Shown in pieces: positions 8,031-16,729 of a stretch of 64,000 bases of DNA. The stretch comes from Bacteroidota bacterium (GTDB taxonomy: Bacteria; Bacteroidota; Bacteroidia; Chitinophagales; Chitinophagaceae), in NCBI GenBank assembly GCA_023415275.1, contig JAEZLJ010000131.1, positions 1-64,000 on the forward strand, in the 5' to 3' direction. Position numbers and translations under genes: made by a program. Under the pieces are notes generated by a model, which was not told where the DNA came from, ran no database searches, and worked only from the letters and a program-made list of their open reading frames with translations. Each line of letters begins with the position of its first letter. The stretch's first letter is position 1.

Positions 8031-8554
8031 TTGCCGGATAATTTGGCCAACAGTTCTTCCAGGTTGCTCAACGACATTTTCATCCCCTTAGTGAAGCCGT
8101 CAATTATACGCTCAAGCCTTTCCAAAGACTCGTTGTAAATAGAGATTTGTACCGTGGTGGTACCATTTTGCTCACTGAAATTGTGATCCCATTCAGAGCC
8201 TGGCAACTCGGGGTTTTCATCTTTATCAGCAAAAGCATTGTACATTTTAAAGTTGGTTTTGGGCGTGATGGAAGTATAAGTCTGGATCGCCCAACGTTCC
8301 TGTCCCTCGGGGGTAATCATGGCATAAAATCTTTTGCCCCCCACTTTGAAGTCCTGGTATTTTGTTTTAGCAGTCATGGGTTTTGGTGGTAACCATTGGT
8401 CCAGCAATTCTGATTGAGTAAATGCATCCCATACCAGGGAAAGTTCGGCGTCAAACTCCCTGGTAATGTTGACTGTTTTGGCTGCCTTGTCTACGGTAAA
8501 GTCAAACAATAAACTGTTGTTGCCTGCTTCTGCTGTTTGGTCTGTGTTCATCAT
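8027..8554 (-). CDS. SRPBCC/AHSA1-domain protein
   Basis: The 175-residue protein is an activator-of-Hsp90-ATPase-like START-fold protein: ITREFDAELSLVWDAFTQSELLDQWLPPKP is the family's hallmark opening, and it ends with GMKMSLSNLEELLAKL. These proteins have a hydrophobic ligand cavity; ligand unknown. It overlaps the ArsR gene (ATGA at 8551-8554) and the next small gene, forming one transcript, the common ArsR-AHSA1 pairing. Confidence 0.9.
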   Translation of the reverse strand: MMNTDQTAEAGNNSLLFDFTVDKAAKTVNITREFDAELSLVWDAFTQSELLDQWLPPKPMTAKTKYQDFKVGGKRFYAMITPEGQERWAIQTYTSITPKTNFKMYNAFADKDENPELPGSEWDHNFSEQNGTTTVQISIYNESLERLERIIDGFTKGMKMSLSNLEELLAKLSGK

Positions 8555-8871
8555 TTTTTTTGTTTTTTAATAGTTGATAATACGTTGTCTAATTGATTGA
8601 AACGGGTTTCCCATATCTTCCGGTATTGACTAAGCCAGTTATCGATCTCTTTCATCTTTTCGATTTCAAGTGAATAATAAATTTCCCTACCCTGTTGCTC
8701 CTGTTTCACCAGTTCGCATTCCGTTAAAATGCGCAGGTGCTTGGATACAGCCTGCCGGGTGGTATTGAAGTTTTCGGCTATAGCGTTGGGCGTCATGGCC
8801 TGCAATGCTATTAAGGCTATAATAGCCCGCCTGGTGGGGTCAGCTATTGCTTGAAAAATGTCTCTTCTCAT
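8551..8871 (-). CDS. ArsR-family transcriptional regulator
   Basis: This 106-residue winged helix-turn-helix repressor begins MRRDIFQAIADPTRRAIIALI, typical of the SdpR-like ArsR subgroup paired with AHSA1 genes. The recognition helix is in NTTRQAVSKHLRILTECELV and the wing in GREIYYSLE. No CxC metal site is seen in helix alpha-3, so it probably does not sense a metal. I chose the ATG at 8871 because the longer reading frame would need a TTG inside the promoter palindrome. It probably represses its own operon through the operator at 8901-8920. Confidence 0.92.
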   Translation of the reverse strand: MRRDIFQAIADPTRRAIIALIALQAMTPNAIAENFNTTRQAVSKHLRILTECELVKQEQQGREIYYSLEIEKMKEIDNWLSQYRKIWETRFNQLDNVLSTIKKQKK

Positions 8872-8900
8872 TGGTAATAACCTTTTTGTGAAACCATCTG

Positions 8901-8920
8901 GTTGCAAATATATATGCAAC
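8901..8920. promoter_or_regulatory. Candidate ArsR operator overlapping the -7 box
   Basis: GTTGCA and TGCAAC form a perfect inverted repeat around eight AT bases. On the minus strand it overlaps TATATTTG (8912-8905), an exact TAnnTTTG -7 box, 33 bases before the arsR start, so a bound dimer would block RNA polymerase. Confidence 0.55.
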
Positions 8921-9613
8921 TTTTCGGTTTCGCATAATTTTTATTCTATTTTTTTTTAGGATTTCCCAAATATGGGTCTGCATCTATTTCCACGGGAAGC
9001 TTTTGTTCTACAATACAACCAAACTATATAGTTCTATTATCAAAAAGCATTGGTTATTCCACGCTCTTAACAGGCCATAAACCGATCGCCATCATACCAG
9101 GATACTACATAAAATCCAGTCATTACCCTTGCCCTATTCTAATGGCGCCTTCATTGCTTGAACGAGGACTTATTTACTATTCTATAAAACCTTTTAGCTG
9201 ATCCCAGTGCCTGTTTCCGACCCGGCAATTAGCGGGATAAGCCATAGATATTCCATAGATGTCCCATAGATATTCCAACGATATTCCAACTATATAAGGG
9301 TTGGAATATCCTCGGGTCATCTATGTAATGTGTATACCTTTTGTTTGGGATAACTATAGCATTTTTAGCTATGTCTTGTACTAGTTCTGGTAGCTATTAA
9401 TAAGTCGTAAAGTATGGCCATACTAAACGGCCCCGTAGATTTTTAGAACATAGTAGGTCGCGTGCCCGCGTGGAAACTTGAAAGAAGTGGATAATACTAC
9501 CATACGCACAACCGGTGATCCTTTTTACGAGGATATTAAGATAAAACCTCCTTATTAAAACAATAAATGGATCAACAAATAAGGTGTGGACAGGGATTGT
9601 TCACTTCATAATC
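8921..9613. other. About 690 bases without a recognised gene
   Basis: No convincing ORF on either strand. It holds the repeat/inverted-repeat element at 9242-9325, a CCCG/CGGG hairpin near 9221-9236, a 14-base perfect palindrome (9411-9424), and a 33-codon open stretch ending at 9558 that may be a gene remnant. No known RNA family is recognised. Confidence 0.6.
9242..9325. repeat. Short direct repeats with an 11-bp inverted repeat
   Basis: CATAGAT occurs at 9243, 9254 and 9265, each followed by ATTC or GTC, then GATATTCCAAC (9280-9290) is perfectly inverted at 9300-9310 around TATATAAGG, and ATCTATG (9319-9325) inverts the CATAGAT units. The whole can fold as one long interrupted hairpin. 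Confidence 0.7.
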
Positions 9614-9946
9614 TTAATTCTTAAACATAAAATAAACAGCGCCTAACAGGAAGCAAAAGCTTACCAGGTATTTTAAATGAAATGGCTCTTTTAATACCAG
9701 CACGGCAAAAAAGCTAAAGACCACCAGGGTAATGACTTCCTGCACAATCTTCAATTGAAAAGCACTATAGCCACCTACAAAGCCTATGCGATTGGCGGGT
9801 ACCATGAGCAGGTATTCAAATAATGCAATGAGCCAACTTAACAAAATGGCTTTCCAGAGCGGCCAACCTGTATGTTTTAAATGATAATACCAGGCTGTGG
9901 TCATGAATATGTTGGAGGCTGTTAAGAGCCCTATGGTTTTAAGCAT
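9614..9946 (-). CDS. DUF486 / DMT-superfamily small membrane protein
   Basis: The 110-residue protein has four hydrophobic segments (about 4-20, 31-49, 67-86, 89-107) and the DUF486 signatures NIFMTTAWYYHLK, ALFEYLLMVPANRIG and AFQLKIVQEVITL. The family is a one-domain relative of drug/metabolite transporters; a role in transport is assumed, the substrate is unknown. It lies downstream of smc in the same direction but is separated from it by a terminator. Confidence 0.88.
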   Translation of the reverse strand: MLKTIGLLTASNIFMTTAWYYHLKHTGWPLWKAILLSWLIALFEYLLMVPANRIGFVGGYSAFQLKIVQEVITLVVFSFFAVLVLKEPFHLKYLVSFCFLLGAVYFMFKN

Positions 9947-10029
9947 TTTATTGAATAATTGAAGTGTACACGATATTATATAAAACTAACGAATGCTGAA
10001 TTGGTTTAAAACTTGCCGGCTTTCTACTC

Positions 10030-10063
10030 AAATAAAAAAGTCTTCCGTGGAAGACTTTTATTA
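10030..10063 (-). terminator. Terminator of smc
   Basis: AAAAAGTCTTCC-GT-GGAAGACTTTTATT: a perfect stem with A/T-rich flanks, so it could act in both directions. Confidence 0.85.
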
Positions 10064-10085
10064 AAATATAAAATGATCTAACTGT

Positions 10086-13000
10086 TTAGTTCAGGCTCCT
10101 GAAATCTACAGGCACCAGTTTGCTCACTCCCGGCTCCTGCATGGTCACCCCATAGATCACATCCACAGTGCTCATGGTGGTCTTATTGTGCGTGACAATG
10201 ATGAACTGGGAATTATTACTGAACTCTCTGATCATATTAGTGAACTTACCAACATTGGCATCATCCAACGGGGCATCCACCTCGTCTAGGATACAGAAAG
10301 GTGCCGGCTTGATAAGATAGATGGCAAATAATAAGGCTGTGGCAGTAAGCGTTCTTTCTCCACCACTTAACTGGCCAATGCTACTGGGACGCTTGCCTTT
10401 AGGCTTAGCCATAATATCAATGCCCGTTTCTGCCAGGTTATCCGGGTTGTCCAGTATCAGGTCGCACTGGTCATCTTCAGTGAACAGGCTTTTAAATACA
10501 TTCTTGAAATTTTCCCTAACCCGGTTAAAGGTCTCGAGGAATTTTTGGTTAGCGGTGGTCTCTACTTCCGCAATGGTTTGCAACAAACTTTGCTTGGCAT
10601 TCACCAGGTCATCTTTCTGCTCTACGATAAACTCGTAACGCTTTTTCATTTCTTCAAAAGCTTCAATAGCAGTAGGATTTACTTCTCCCAGGTTCTCAAG
10701 GCGTTTTTTCATGCGATCGCTCTTTTCCTGCAATTCTTCTACAGGCGTTTCTGAAGTCCGCGGCTCATCCAGGATATCTTCAAGAACGATTCTGAACTCC
10801 ACGTTTAAACGCTCCTTCATTCCTGCCAGTTGAAGCTTGACATCTGTTAGCTTATCTTTTATTTCAGAAAGAAGATGCTCTATTTGCTCTTTCTCTTTTA
10901 CCTTATGCCGCAATTCACTTTCTTTGGCTGCCAACTGGTTTCTCAGGTTATAATAAGCCTGGTCAGCTTCGTTCAGAATGTGCTCTTCCTCTTCTTTACG
11001 GCGCATCATCTCGTACAAGCCTTCCTCCACCTGCTTTAAATTCTCTTGCGAGGAACTGATATTCTCTGTAGTTTCCTTTAACTGCACGGTATTCAGTTCT
11101 ACCTGGCTTTTAAGATCATTCAGCTGGTTGCTTTTAAAATTCAGCTCCTGCTTTAATGCAGTGATCTTGCTTTGCTCACGGGTCACCTGCAGGTTCAGGT
11201 TGTTATACTGTGTATTGATCTCGTTGTATTCAAGCTCAATATTGCGGTAGCTGGTTTCAGCTTCCTGCAATTGACTTGCGTAATCGGCAAGTCCCTGGTT
11301 GAGCTGTGTAAGCTCATTGCGCACATTTTCTATAGAAGCATGGGTGCTGTCCAATTGTGATTGCAGATCCTCAATGCGGTTCTGCGCTGTGGCTTGTGAA
11401 TGGATCAAATTCTCCAGTTTATTCTGCTGCCCATACAACTGATTATTCAATTGCTGAATCTCCTGTTCGGTTTGGCGGATCACGTTTTCTTTTAGATCGG
11501 CATTAAAAGTAATCACCTCGTTGTGGCGTACCTGGATCTGGCTGTTCAAATCATCCACAATAGATTTCTGCGATGCGATCTGCTCCCTGAGCTTTTCAAG
11601 GTTCTTTGCCCTACCAATCTTTTTACCTTCAAACAAACCTACACTGCCTCCTGAAAGAGTATAACTGCCTTTGACATATTTGCCATGCTTTTCAAGGATG
11701 ACAAAGCCATTGCTGTTGGCCAGTGCTGAATCGTCATTGGCGATGAATACATTGCTTAATAGTTGTGCTGCCAGTTTGCGGTATTGTTCATCTACCTCTA
11801 TCACATCTAGTGCTGCGATGGTATTGGCTGGTAAATGACCCGGGGATGCCAGGGCGGCATCATTCACTTTATCCAAAAGGAAGAAATTGGCTTTTCCCTT
11901 CTTATTATCATCCAGCAAATGAACGGCCTGCAAACCTTCCTGGAGATCGTTGACCACATAGTAGTTCAGGTATGGCTCCAGTACATTCTCCACAGCCGCC
12001 CTGTATTCTTCTTTTACATAAATGATATCAGAAAGAATGGGCGCCTTATGGTTCCAGCCATTATTGTTGTGCAGGAACTTCACGCTTTCAGGATAGCCTT
12101 CCATAGAATCAATCAGGCTCTTTAGGAGGTCATGCTCATTTCTTTTAGAGTCCAGCTTCCTGGTTTCTTCGGCCAGCTTTGAACGCAGGCCTTCCAGCAC
12201 AGCCTGGGTTTGTAATATTTGTTCTTTGGTATTGTTATGGTGTTGCTGTAATTGTTCCAGGTCCACTTGCCTGGCTTCCAGTGTTTTTTGCTTTTCTTCT
12301 TTTTCTATTTCCAACTGGTGAATCTGATCCTGCCTGTTGGCCTTCTCTTCTTCCAATTGAAAGATGGTCCTTTGCAGGTTTTGAATGGAGGTATCGGCCA
12401 CTGCCACCTTTTTTTCAGCGTCGAACTGGCTACGCTGCACCTGCTGGTAGGAAGAACGGAGATTATTCAGGGTATTCCGGTTCTCATCCAGGATATTTCT
12501 ACGTGCATCTACCTGGGATCTCAATTCTTCCAACTGCCCGTTTAAAGATTCCAGTGTCTGCTCTTCCTCACCTAACTGCTGGCGGGTAAAATTGATACTT
12601 TCTTCTATACCTGTGATCTGGCCTTCTGCTTTACCCAGAAACTGGGAAAGATTAGTTACTCTTTCCTTCAGGTACTCAAGCCGCTGTGCTGCCAGGTTCT
12701 TTTCATTCTCACGGGTTCTTACCGTTTGCACCAGTTCATTAAAACCCTGCTGCAGGTTGTGTAATTCCTTTTCCCTGGTGATGAATCCAACTCTCTCCTG
12801 TTCCAGGCTTGCTTCTTCACCAGCAACCAGTGCCTCTAGAGCAATGCGCTTATCGGTTTCGGTATCATGCTGCTCATTAAGTGACTTGAAAGTGATATTA
12901 AAGCCTTCCAGGGCAGCTTTGGCCAATTCTATACTGATCTCCCTGTAATCTTTTTTGATCTCGTAATATTTCTGTGCTTTTTTAGCCTGGTTCTCCAGTG

Positions 13001-13610
13001 TTTTCAGCTGGTTGTTGATCTCGAACAACAGGTCTTCAATACGAGCCAGGTCCTGCTCAGTAGCATCGAGCTTTTGTTTAGCTTCCTTCTTTCGGGTCTT
13101 ATATATTGAGATGCCTGCCGCCTGCTCCAACATCCGGCGGCGACTGTTTTCTTTATCCTTGATCAGGTCATCCACCATTCCCAATTCTATGATGGCATAG
13201 CTGTCCGTAGAAATACCCGTATCCATAAAAAGATTTTGGATATCCTTCAACCGGCACTGCACATCATTCAGGCGGTATTCGCTTTCGCCATTTTTATAAA
13301 ATTTGCGGGTGATAGTGATGGTAGTAAATTCTGTAGGCAGCAGATTCTTGGTATTTTCAAAGGTCAGGCTCACTTCGGCAAGGCCACTGGCGCTCCTGGT
13401 TTTAGATCCATTAAAAACAAGGCTTTCCAGGTTTTCGGATCTTAAATGAGATATCTTTTGTTCGCCAATTACCCAGCGAATACTGTCCACAATATTGCTT
13501 TTACCGCATCCATTGGGGCCTACAATACCGGTGATGTTTTCATCGAAACTAACCAGGGTCTTATCAGCAAAGCTTTTAAAACCCTTGATTTCCAGAGATT
13601 TTAGTCGCAC
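10086..13610 (-). CDS. smc: Chromosome segregation protein SMC
   Basis: This 1174-residue ATPase compacts and segregates chromosomes as a dimer with ScpA/ScpB. The Walker A motif is in GIVGPNGCGKSNIVDSIRW near residue 35; two long coiled coils (about 165-500 and 670-1000) flank a hinge (about 505-660, with YVVNDLQEGLQAVHLL and SGGSVGLFEGKKIGR). The C-terminal head has the ABC signature QLSGGERTLTATAL and Walker B FCILDEVDAPLDDANV. The start is GTG at 13610, giving MRLKSLEIKGFKSFADKT, the standard SMC N-terminus. scpA/scpB are not nearby. Confidence 0.97.
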   Translation of the reverse strand: MRLKSLEIKGFKSFADKTLVSFDENITGIVGPNGCGKSNIVDSIRWVIGEQKISHLRSENLESLVFNGSKTRSASGLAEVSLTFENTKNLLPTEFTTITITRKFYKNGESEYRLNDVQCRLKDIQNLFMDTGISTDSYAIIELGMVDDLIKDKENSRRRMLEQAAGISIYKTRKKEAKQKLDATEQDLARIEDLLFEINNQLKTLENQAKKAQKYYEIKKDYREISIELAKAALEGFNITFKSLNEQHDTETDKRIALEALVAGEEASLEQERVGFITREKELHNLQQGFNELVQTVRTRENEKNLAAQRLEYLKERVTNLSQFLGKAEGQITGIEESINFTRQQLGEEEQTLESLNGQLEELRSQVDARRNILDENRNTLNNLRSSYQQVQRSQFDAEKKVAVADTSIQNLQRTIFQLEEEKANRQDQIHQLEIEKEEKQKTLEARQVDLEQLQQHHNNTKEQILQTQAVLEGLRSKLAEETRKLDSKRNEHDLLKSLIDSMEGYPESVKFLHNNNGWNHKAPILSDIIYVKEEYRAAVENVLEPYLNYYVVNDLQEGLQAVHLLDDNKKGKANFFLLDKVNDAALASPGHLPANTIAALDVIEVDEQYRKLAAQLLSNVFIANDDSALANSNGFVILEKHGKYVKGSYTLSGGSVGLFEGKKIGRAKNLEKLREQIASQKSIVDDLNSQIQVRHNEVITFNADLKENVIRQTEQEIQQLNNQLYGQQNKLENLIHSQATAQNRIEDLQSQLDSTHASIENVRNELTQLNQGLADYASQLQEAETSYRNIELEYNEINTQYNNLNLQVTREQSKITALKQELNFKSNQLNDLKSQVELNTVQLKETTENISSSQENLKQVEEGLYEMMRRKEEEEHILNEADQAYYNLRNQLAAKESELRHKVKEKEQIEHLLSEIKDKLTDVKLQLAGMKERLNVEFRIVLEDILDEPRTSETPVEELQEKSDRMKKRLENLGEVNPTAIEAFEEMKKRYEFIVEQKDDLVNAKQSLLQTIAEVETTANQKFLETFNRVRENFKNVFKSLFTEDDQCDLILDNPDNLAETGIDIMAKPKGKRPSSIGQLSGGERTLTATALLFAIYLIKPAPFCILDEVDAPLDDANVGKFTNMIREFSNNSQFIIVTHNKTTMSTVDVIYGVTMQEPGVSKLVPVDFRSLN

Positions 13611-13632
13611 TCTTCAGCTATTTTATGACCGG

Positions 13633-13640
13633 CAAATATA
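13633..13640 (-). promoter_or_regulatory. -7 promoter box of smc
   Basis: TATATTTG on the minus strand, exact TAnnTTTG match, 22 bases before the GTG start. Confidence 0.55.
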
Positions 13641-13816
13641 ACGGAATGAATGTATACTATCCGTCAATTTAACAGTAGTCCTGCCGTGTTTATACCCAAT
13701 TTTTACACAGGTTAGACTGCAATATTGTCTGATTATTATGAACTTTCAATGCAGGGCGGTTTTTAATCTCTGATAATTTTTACTTCTTTTGTAGCGTAAC
13801 AAAAATTCCAACGTTT

Positions 13817-14599
13817 ATGAACATTATTGTTCCAACTGATTTTAGCCCAATTTCCCTGAATGCCGCACAATTTGCTGCCAGAATGTTAGCAGGTCAATAC
13901 GAGACCACCCTGGTATTGTACCATGTCTACGATAGTCCAAAAGGAGCCGCCGAGGCCAACACCAAACTTCAGGAGCTGAGAGACCAGTTATTGGCTGAAG
14001 GTATTGTCAAAATTGAGACCATAGCTGAAGAAAGTGTTGATTTTATTGAAAGTCTAGACCGGAAAATAAGGTACATGGATGCCGTGTTGGTGGTCATGTC
14101 TATAAACGATAAGAATAAACTGGAGCAGGTCATTTCAAGCAGCAATTCGCTTAGAATGATCGAAAAGAACTTATGCCCGGTACTGGTGGTTCCCCAGAAT
14201 GCCAAGTTTAACCAGATCAGGAATGTGGCGCTGGCTTCTGATTTCAAGGATGTTCAGAATTCCATTCCCCTGGTACCAGTGAAAAAGGTCCTGAGCTTGT
14301 TTGGGCCTAACTTGCATATAGTAAATATCAACAGCGAGATTTATGTTTCCTTAAGTGAAGAATACCTGGAACAGCGTAGGATCATGCTAGAGATGTTCCA
14401 GGAGTTTCATCCGGAGTTTTATTTCATTACCACTTATGATTTTCATGAAACTCTGCGCCAATTTATTGATGATAAAAATATTGATCTCGTTTTAACCTTT
14501 CCTCGTAAGCACTCCTTTATCAATAACCTGATCAAGGGAAATAATACGAAGAGGCTTGTTTTAGAGAGCGAAATTCCGGTGCTGGCTGCGCATGAATAA
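13817..14599 (+). CDS. Universal stress protein with two UspA domains
   Basis: The 260-residue cytoplasmic protein has two tandem Usp folds (about 1-140 and 145-260). The first begins MNIIVPTDFSPISLNAAQFAARM, the typical Bacteroidota form, and ends with the strand CPVLVVPQNA; the second ends EIPVLAAHE. The glycine-rich ATP-binding G-2x-G-9x-G motif is not complete in either half, so it may be a non-ATP-binding type. Monocistronic, with a terminator downstream. Confidence 0.9.
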   Translation: MNIIVPTDFSPISLNAAQFAARMLAGQYETTLVLYHVYDSPKGAAEANTKLQELRDQLLAEGIVKIETIAEESVDFIESLDRKIRYMDAVLVVMSINDKNKLEQVISSSNSLRMIEKNLCPVLVVPQNAKFNQIRNVALASDFKDVQNSIPLVPVKKVLSLFGPNLHIVNINSEIYVSLSEEYLEQRRIMLEMFQEFHPEFYFITTYDFHETLRQFIDDKNIDLVLTFPRKHSFINNLIKGNNTKRLVLESEIPVLAAHE

Positions 14600-14691
14600 G
14601 TTAGTTTCATTCGCCTGCATCGAAATATAAACCAGGCGTAATGCGACAAAGGCTAATATTAGCCTGGCAGGGCCAGTAACTTTTTTATACG

Positions 14692-14729
14692 AACCTCCTT
14701 GGCTAATTTCGGGCCGGAGGTTTTTTTAT
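14692..14729 (+). terminator. Terminator after the universal stress gene
   Basis: AACCTCC (14692) pairs with GGAGGTT (14716) followed by TTTTTTATT; the loop holds a further GGC/GCC pairing. A second hairpin with CTGGC/GGCCAG and a T-run lies just upstream (about 14663-14687). Confidence 0.75.
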
Positions 14730-14748
14730 TAACGATTGTTTGCTATTT

Positions 14749-15696
14749 ATGAAGAACATTAAACTGATAGAAGTTCCATCAGAAATAGGCGCAGGAACCC
14801 GGGGCGCCAGCCTGGGTATAGAAGCCATCAAGATCGCTGCCCTGGATTTTATGAGTAATTTCTTTATTCATTTCCCCTCCGAAAAAATACCTACAGAAAA
14901 TAAACTATTATACGAGGCTATTGAATCCCCTTATGCCAAGCGAATTAAAGGCATTGTGTCTATGTATGATAAGGTAAGCAAAGCGGTATCTGACTCTATC
15001 AAGAATAATTTTTTCCCTGTTATCCTTAGTGGAGATCATTCCATAGCCGGTGCAACTATGGCAGGCATCAAACTGGCTAAGCCTAAAAGTAAGCTTGGTG
15101 TAATTTGGATAGATGCCCATGCAGATTTGCACACTCCCTTCACTACCCCTTCTGGTAATCTACATGGCATGTCGCTGGCTACAGCCATCAATGAAGACAA
15201 TAGCGAAAGCGCCGTACATGAACCTGATGCCGAAACAGTAAAACAATGGAACTACCTGAAAAATATTGGTAAGATAGTGCCCAAGGTGTTGCCCGAAGAC
15301 GTGGTGTACATTTCATTGCGGGATTATGAAAAAGAAGAAAAGAACCTGATTGATAAATATGGAATGAAGGTAATCACCACCAAAGAAGTAAGAAGTAAAG
15401 GCCCGGAGAATATAGTGAGAGCTGTGACCCGGTATTTTAGTGATTGCTCGGATATCTATATCTCGCTGGATGTGGACAGTTTGGATTCTTCTATCAGCAA
15501 AGGAACGGGCACTCCTGTAAGCAATGGACTGAAGGAAAGGGAAGCCGAAGACCTGATCAGCAAATTCATGCAGAACAGGAAAGTTTGCTGTTTTGAGATT
15601 ACAGAGGTGAATCCTACACTTGATAAAGAGAACCTGATGGCAGAAATAGCGTTCAATATCCTGCAACGCAGTGTGAATGTATTATTAATGAGTTGA
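14749..15696 (+). CDS. Arginase-family (ureohydrolase) enzyme
   Basis: The 315-residue protein has the three metal-binding motifs of the arginase/agmatinase/formimidoylglutamase family: GDHSIAG, IDAHADLHT and DVDSLDSS, which bind two Mn ions, plus the substrate loop NLHGMSLA. The HADLHTP and NLHGM forms suit arginase, hydrolysing arginine to ornithine and urea. I chose the ATG at 14749 (MKNIKLIEVPSEIGAGTRGA) over an upstream TTG. An E/CFEITEVNP C-terminal motif is present. Substrate is not certain from sequence alone. Confidence 0.88.
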   Translation: MKNIKLIEVPSEIGAGTRGASLGIEAIKIAALDFMSNFFIHFPSEKIPTENKLLYEAIESPYAKRIKGIVSMYDKVSKAVSDSIKNNFFPVILSGDHSIAGATMAGIKLAKPKSKLGVIWIDAHADLHTPFTTPSGNLHGMSLATAINEDNSESAVHEPDAETVKQWNYLKNIGKIVPKVLPEDVVYISLRDYEKEEKNLIDKYGMKVITTKEVRSKGPENIVRAVTRYFSDCSDIYISLDVDSLDSSISKGTGTPVSNGLKEREAEDLISKFMQNRKVCCFEITEVNPTLDKENLMAEIAFNILQRSVNVLLMS

Positions 15697-15739
15697 TGCA
15701 ACGCCGGGCATGCTGTGGTTGTCAGGACATGAAAAACCC

Positions 15740-16099
15740 ATGCGAAGCATTTTCTTTTTGATAATAGCCCTGGTATTTAACTCCTGCAGCAAGGAAAACA
15801 GGAAAATAGTAAAAGGAACAGTAGTATTACAGGAAGGATGTGCGCCAGGTGCTTACCTGGTAAAACTAGCAGAACCGGATCCGAAAAGGTTTTCTTTTTT
15901 ATGTAGTAAGGAAACTTCTGTTATTTCATCAGCCATTTATCATTGCGGAAATGCAGTTTTCATTCTTGACATGCCAACCAACCTTGCTGTAAATGGTAAA
16001 AAGATCAGGTTTTCTTCATGGACCGATAAAGAATCTTTCTGTTCCTCATCTAACTTAGCGCCTCATTACCTGCAAGTAAAAGACCTTGCAGAAGAATAA
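15740..16099 (+). CDS. Small putative lipoprotein
   Basis: With the ATG at 15740 the 119-residue protein begins MRSIFFLIIALVFNSCSKEN, a hydrophobic signal followed by Cys, a relaxed lipobox as is usual in Bacteroidota. An in-frame ATG 30 bases upstream would add a charged stretch and spoil the signal. The mature part is about 100 residues with five further Cys. I do not recognise a domain. It is followed after 5 bases by the DUF1684 gene, so the two are co-transcribed. Confidence 0.75.
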   Translation: MRSIFFLIIALVFNSCSKENRKIVKGTVVLQEGCAPGAYLVKLAEPDPKRFSFLCSKETSVISSAIYHCGNAVFILDMPTNLAVNGKKIRFSSWTDKESFCSSSNLAPHYLQVKDLAEE

Positions 16100-16104
16100 T
16101 TTAT

Positions 16105-16695
16105 ATGCAGAAACTTATAGTTTTTATTGCCTTATGCGCCATGAGCCTGAATTCGTTGGCCCAGCTGAGTTACGAGGATTCTATGGGTTTGTATATTGCT
16201 CATTACCGGGCAACACATGAAGTGGTAAAAGGAGATGATAGAAACCGGCTAAGCTTTTTTCCTATTAACATGAAATACAGGGTTATAGCCAGGTTTGAAA
16301 AAACAGAATCCAATGCCTGGTTTTTGATGCCGACATCCGGTACACTTAAGAAAACTTACCGGGTTTATGGCACTTTTCATTTTCAGGTGGCTGGAAAGCC
16401 GCAGCAACTACGTATATATCAATCACAGGACTTGTTGCAAAATGATCAATATAAAAACTATTTATTCCTGCCTTTTACCGACGCTACATCCGGTAAGGAA
16501 ACCTACCATGGAGGCAGGTACCTGGACCTGACTTTTGACGACATTCATGGCAACGAGGTGATCCTGGATTTCAATAAAGCTTATAATCCATATTGTGCTT
16601 ATGTTACGGGCAGGTACAACTGTCCTATCCCTCCACCCGAGAACCATCTAACCATCGCCCTGGAAGCTGGCGAAAAAGCCTATACCAAAGAATAA
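16105..16695 (+). CDS. Exported DUF1684-family protein
   Basis: The 196-residue protein has a signal peptide (about 1-19, ending SLAQ) and the DUF1684 hallmarks: the acidic loop TYHGGRYLDLTFDD, DFNKAYNPYCAYV and the near-invariant YNCPIPPPENHLTIAL followed by AGEKAYT. Family function is unknown. It shares an operon with the small lipoprotein just upstream. Confidence 0.92.
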   Translation: MQKLIVFIALCAMSLNSLAQLSYEDSMGLYIAHYRATHEVVKGDDRNRLSFFPINMKYRVIARFEKTESNAWFLMPTSGTLKKTYRVYGTFHFQVAGKPQQLRIYQSQDLLQNDQYKNYLFLPFTDATSGKETYHGGRYLDLTFDDIHGNEVILDFNKAYNPYCAYVTGRYNCPIPPPENHLTIALEAGEKAYTKE

Positions 16696-16729
16696 ATGCT
16701 GGTTTAACTTACTTATAGCTGCTATAATT

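Noticed and set aside
8872..8919. 16-residue N-terminal extension of the ArsR protein from a TTG
   Set aside because: It would start inside the promoter palindrome; the ATG at 8871 gives the standard family N-terminus.
12179..12589. 136-codon plus-strand open frame inside smc
   Set aside because: Antisense shadow of the smc coiled coil; composition is not protein-like.
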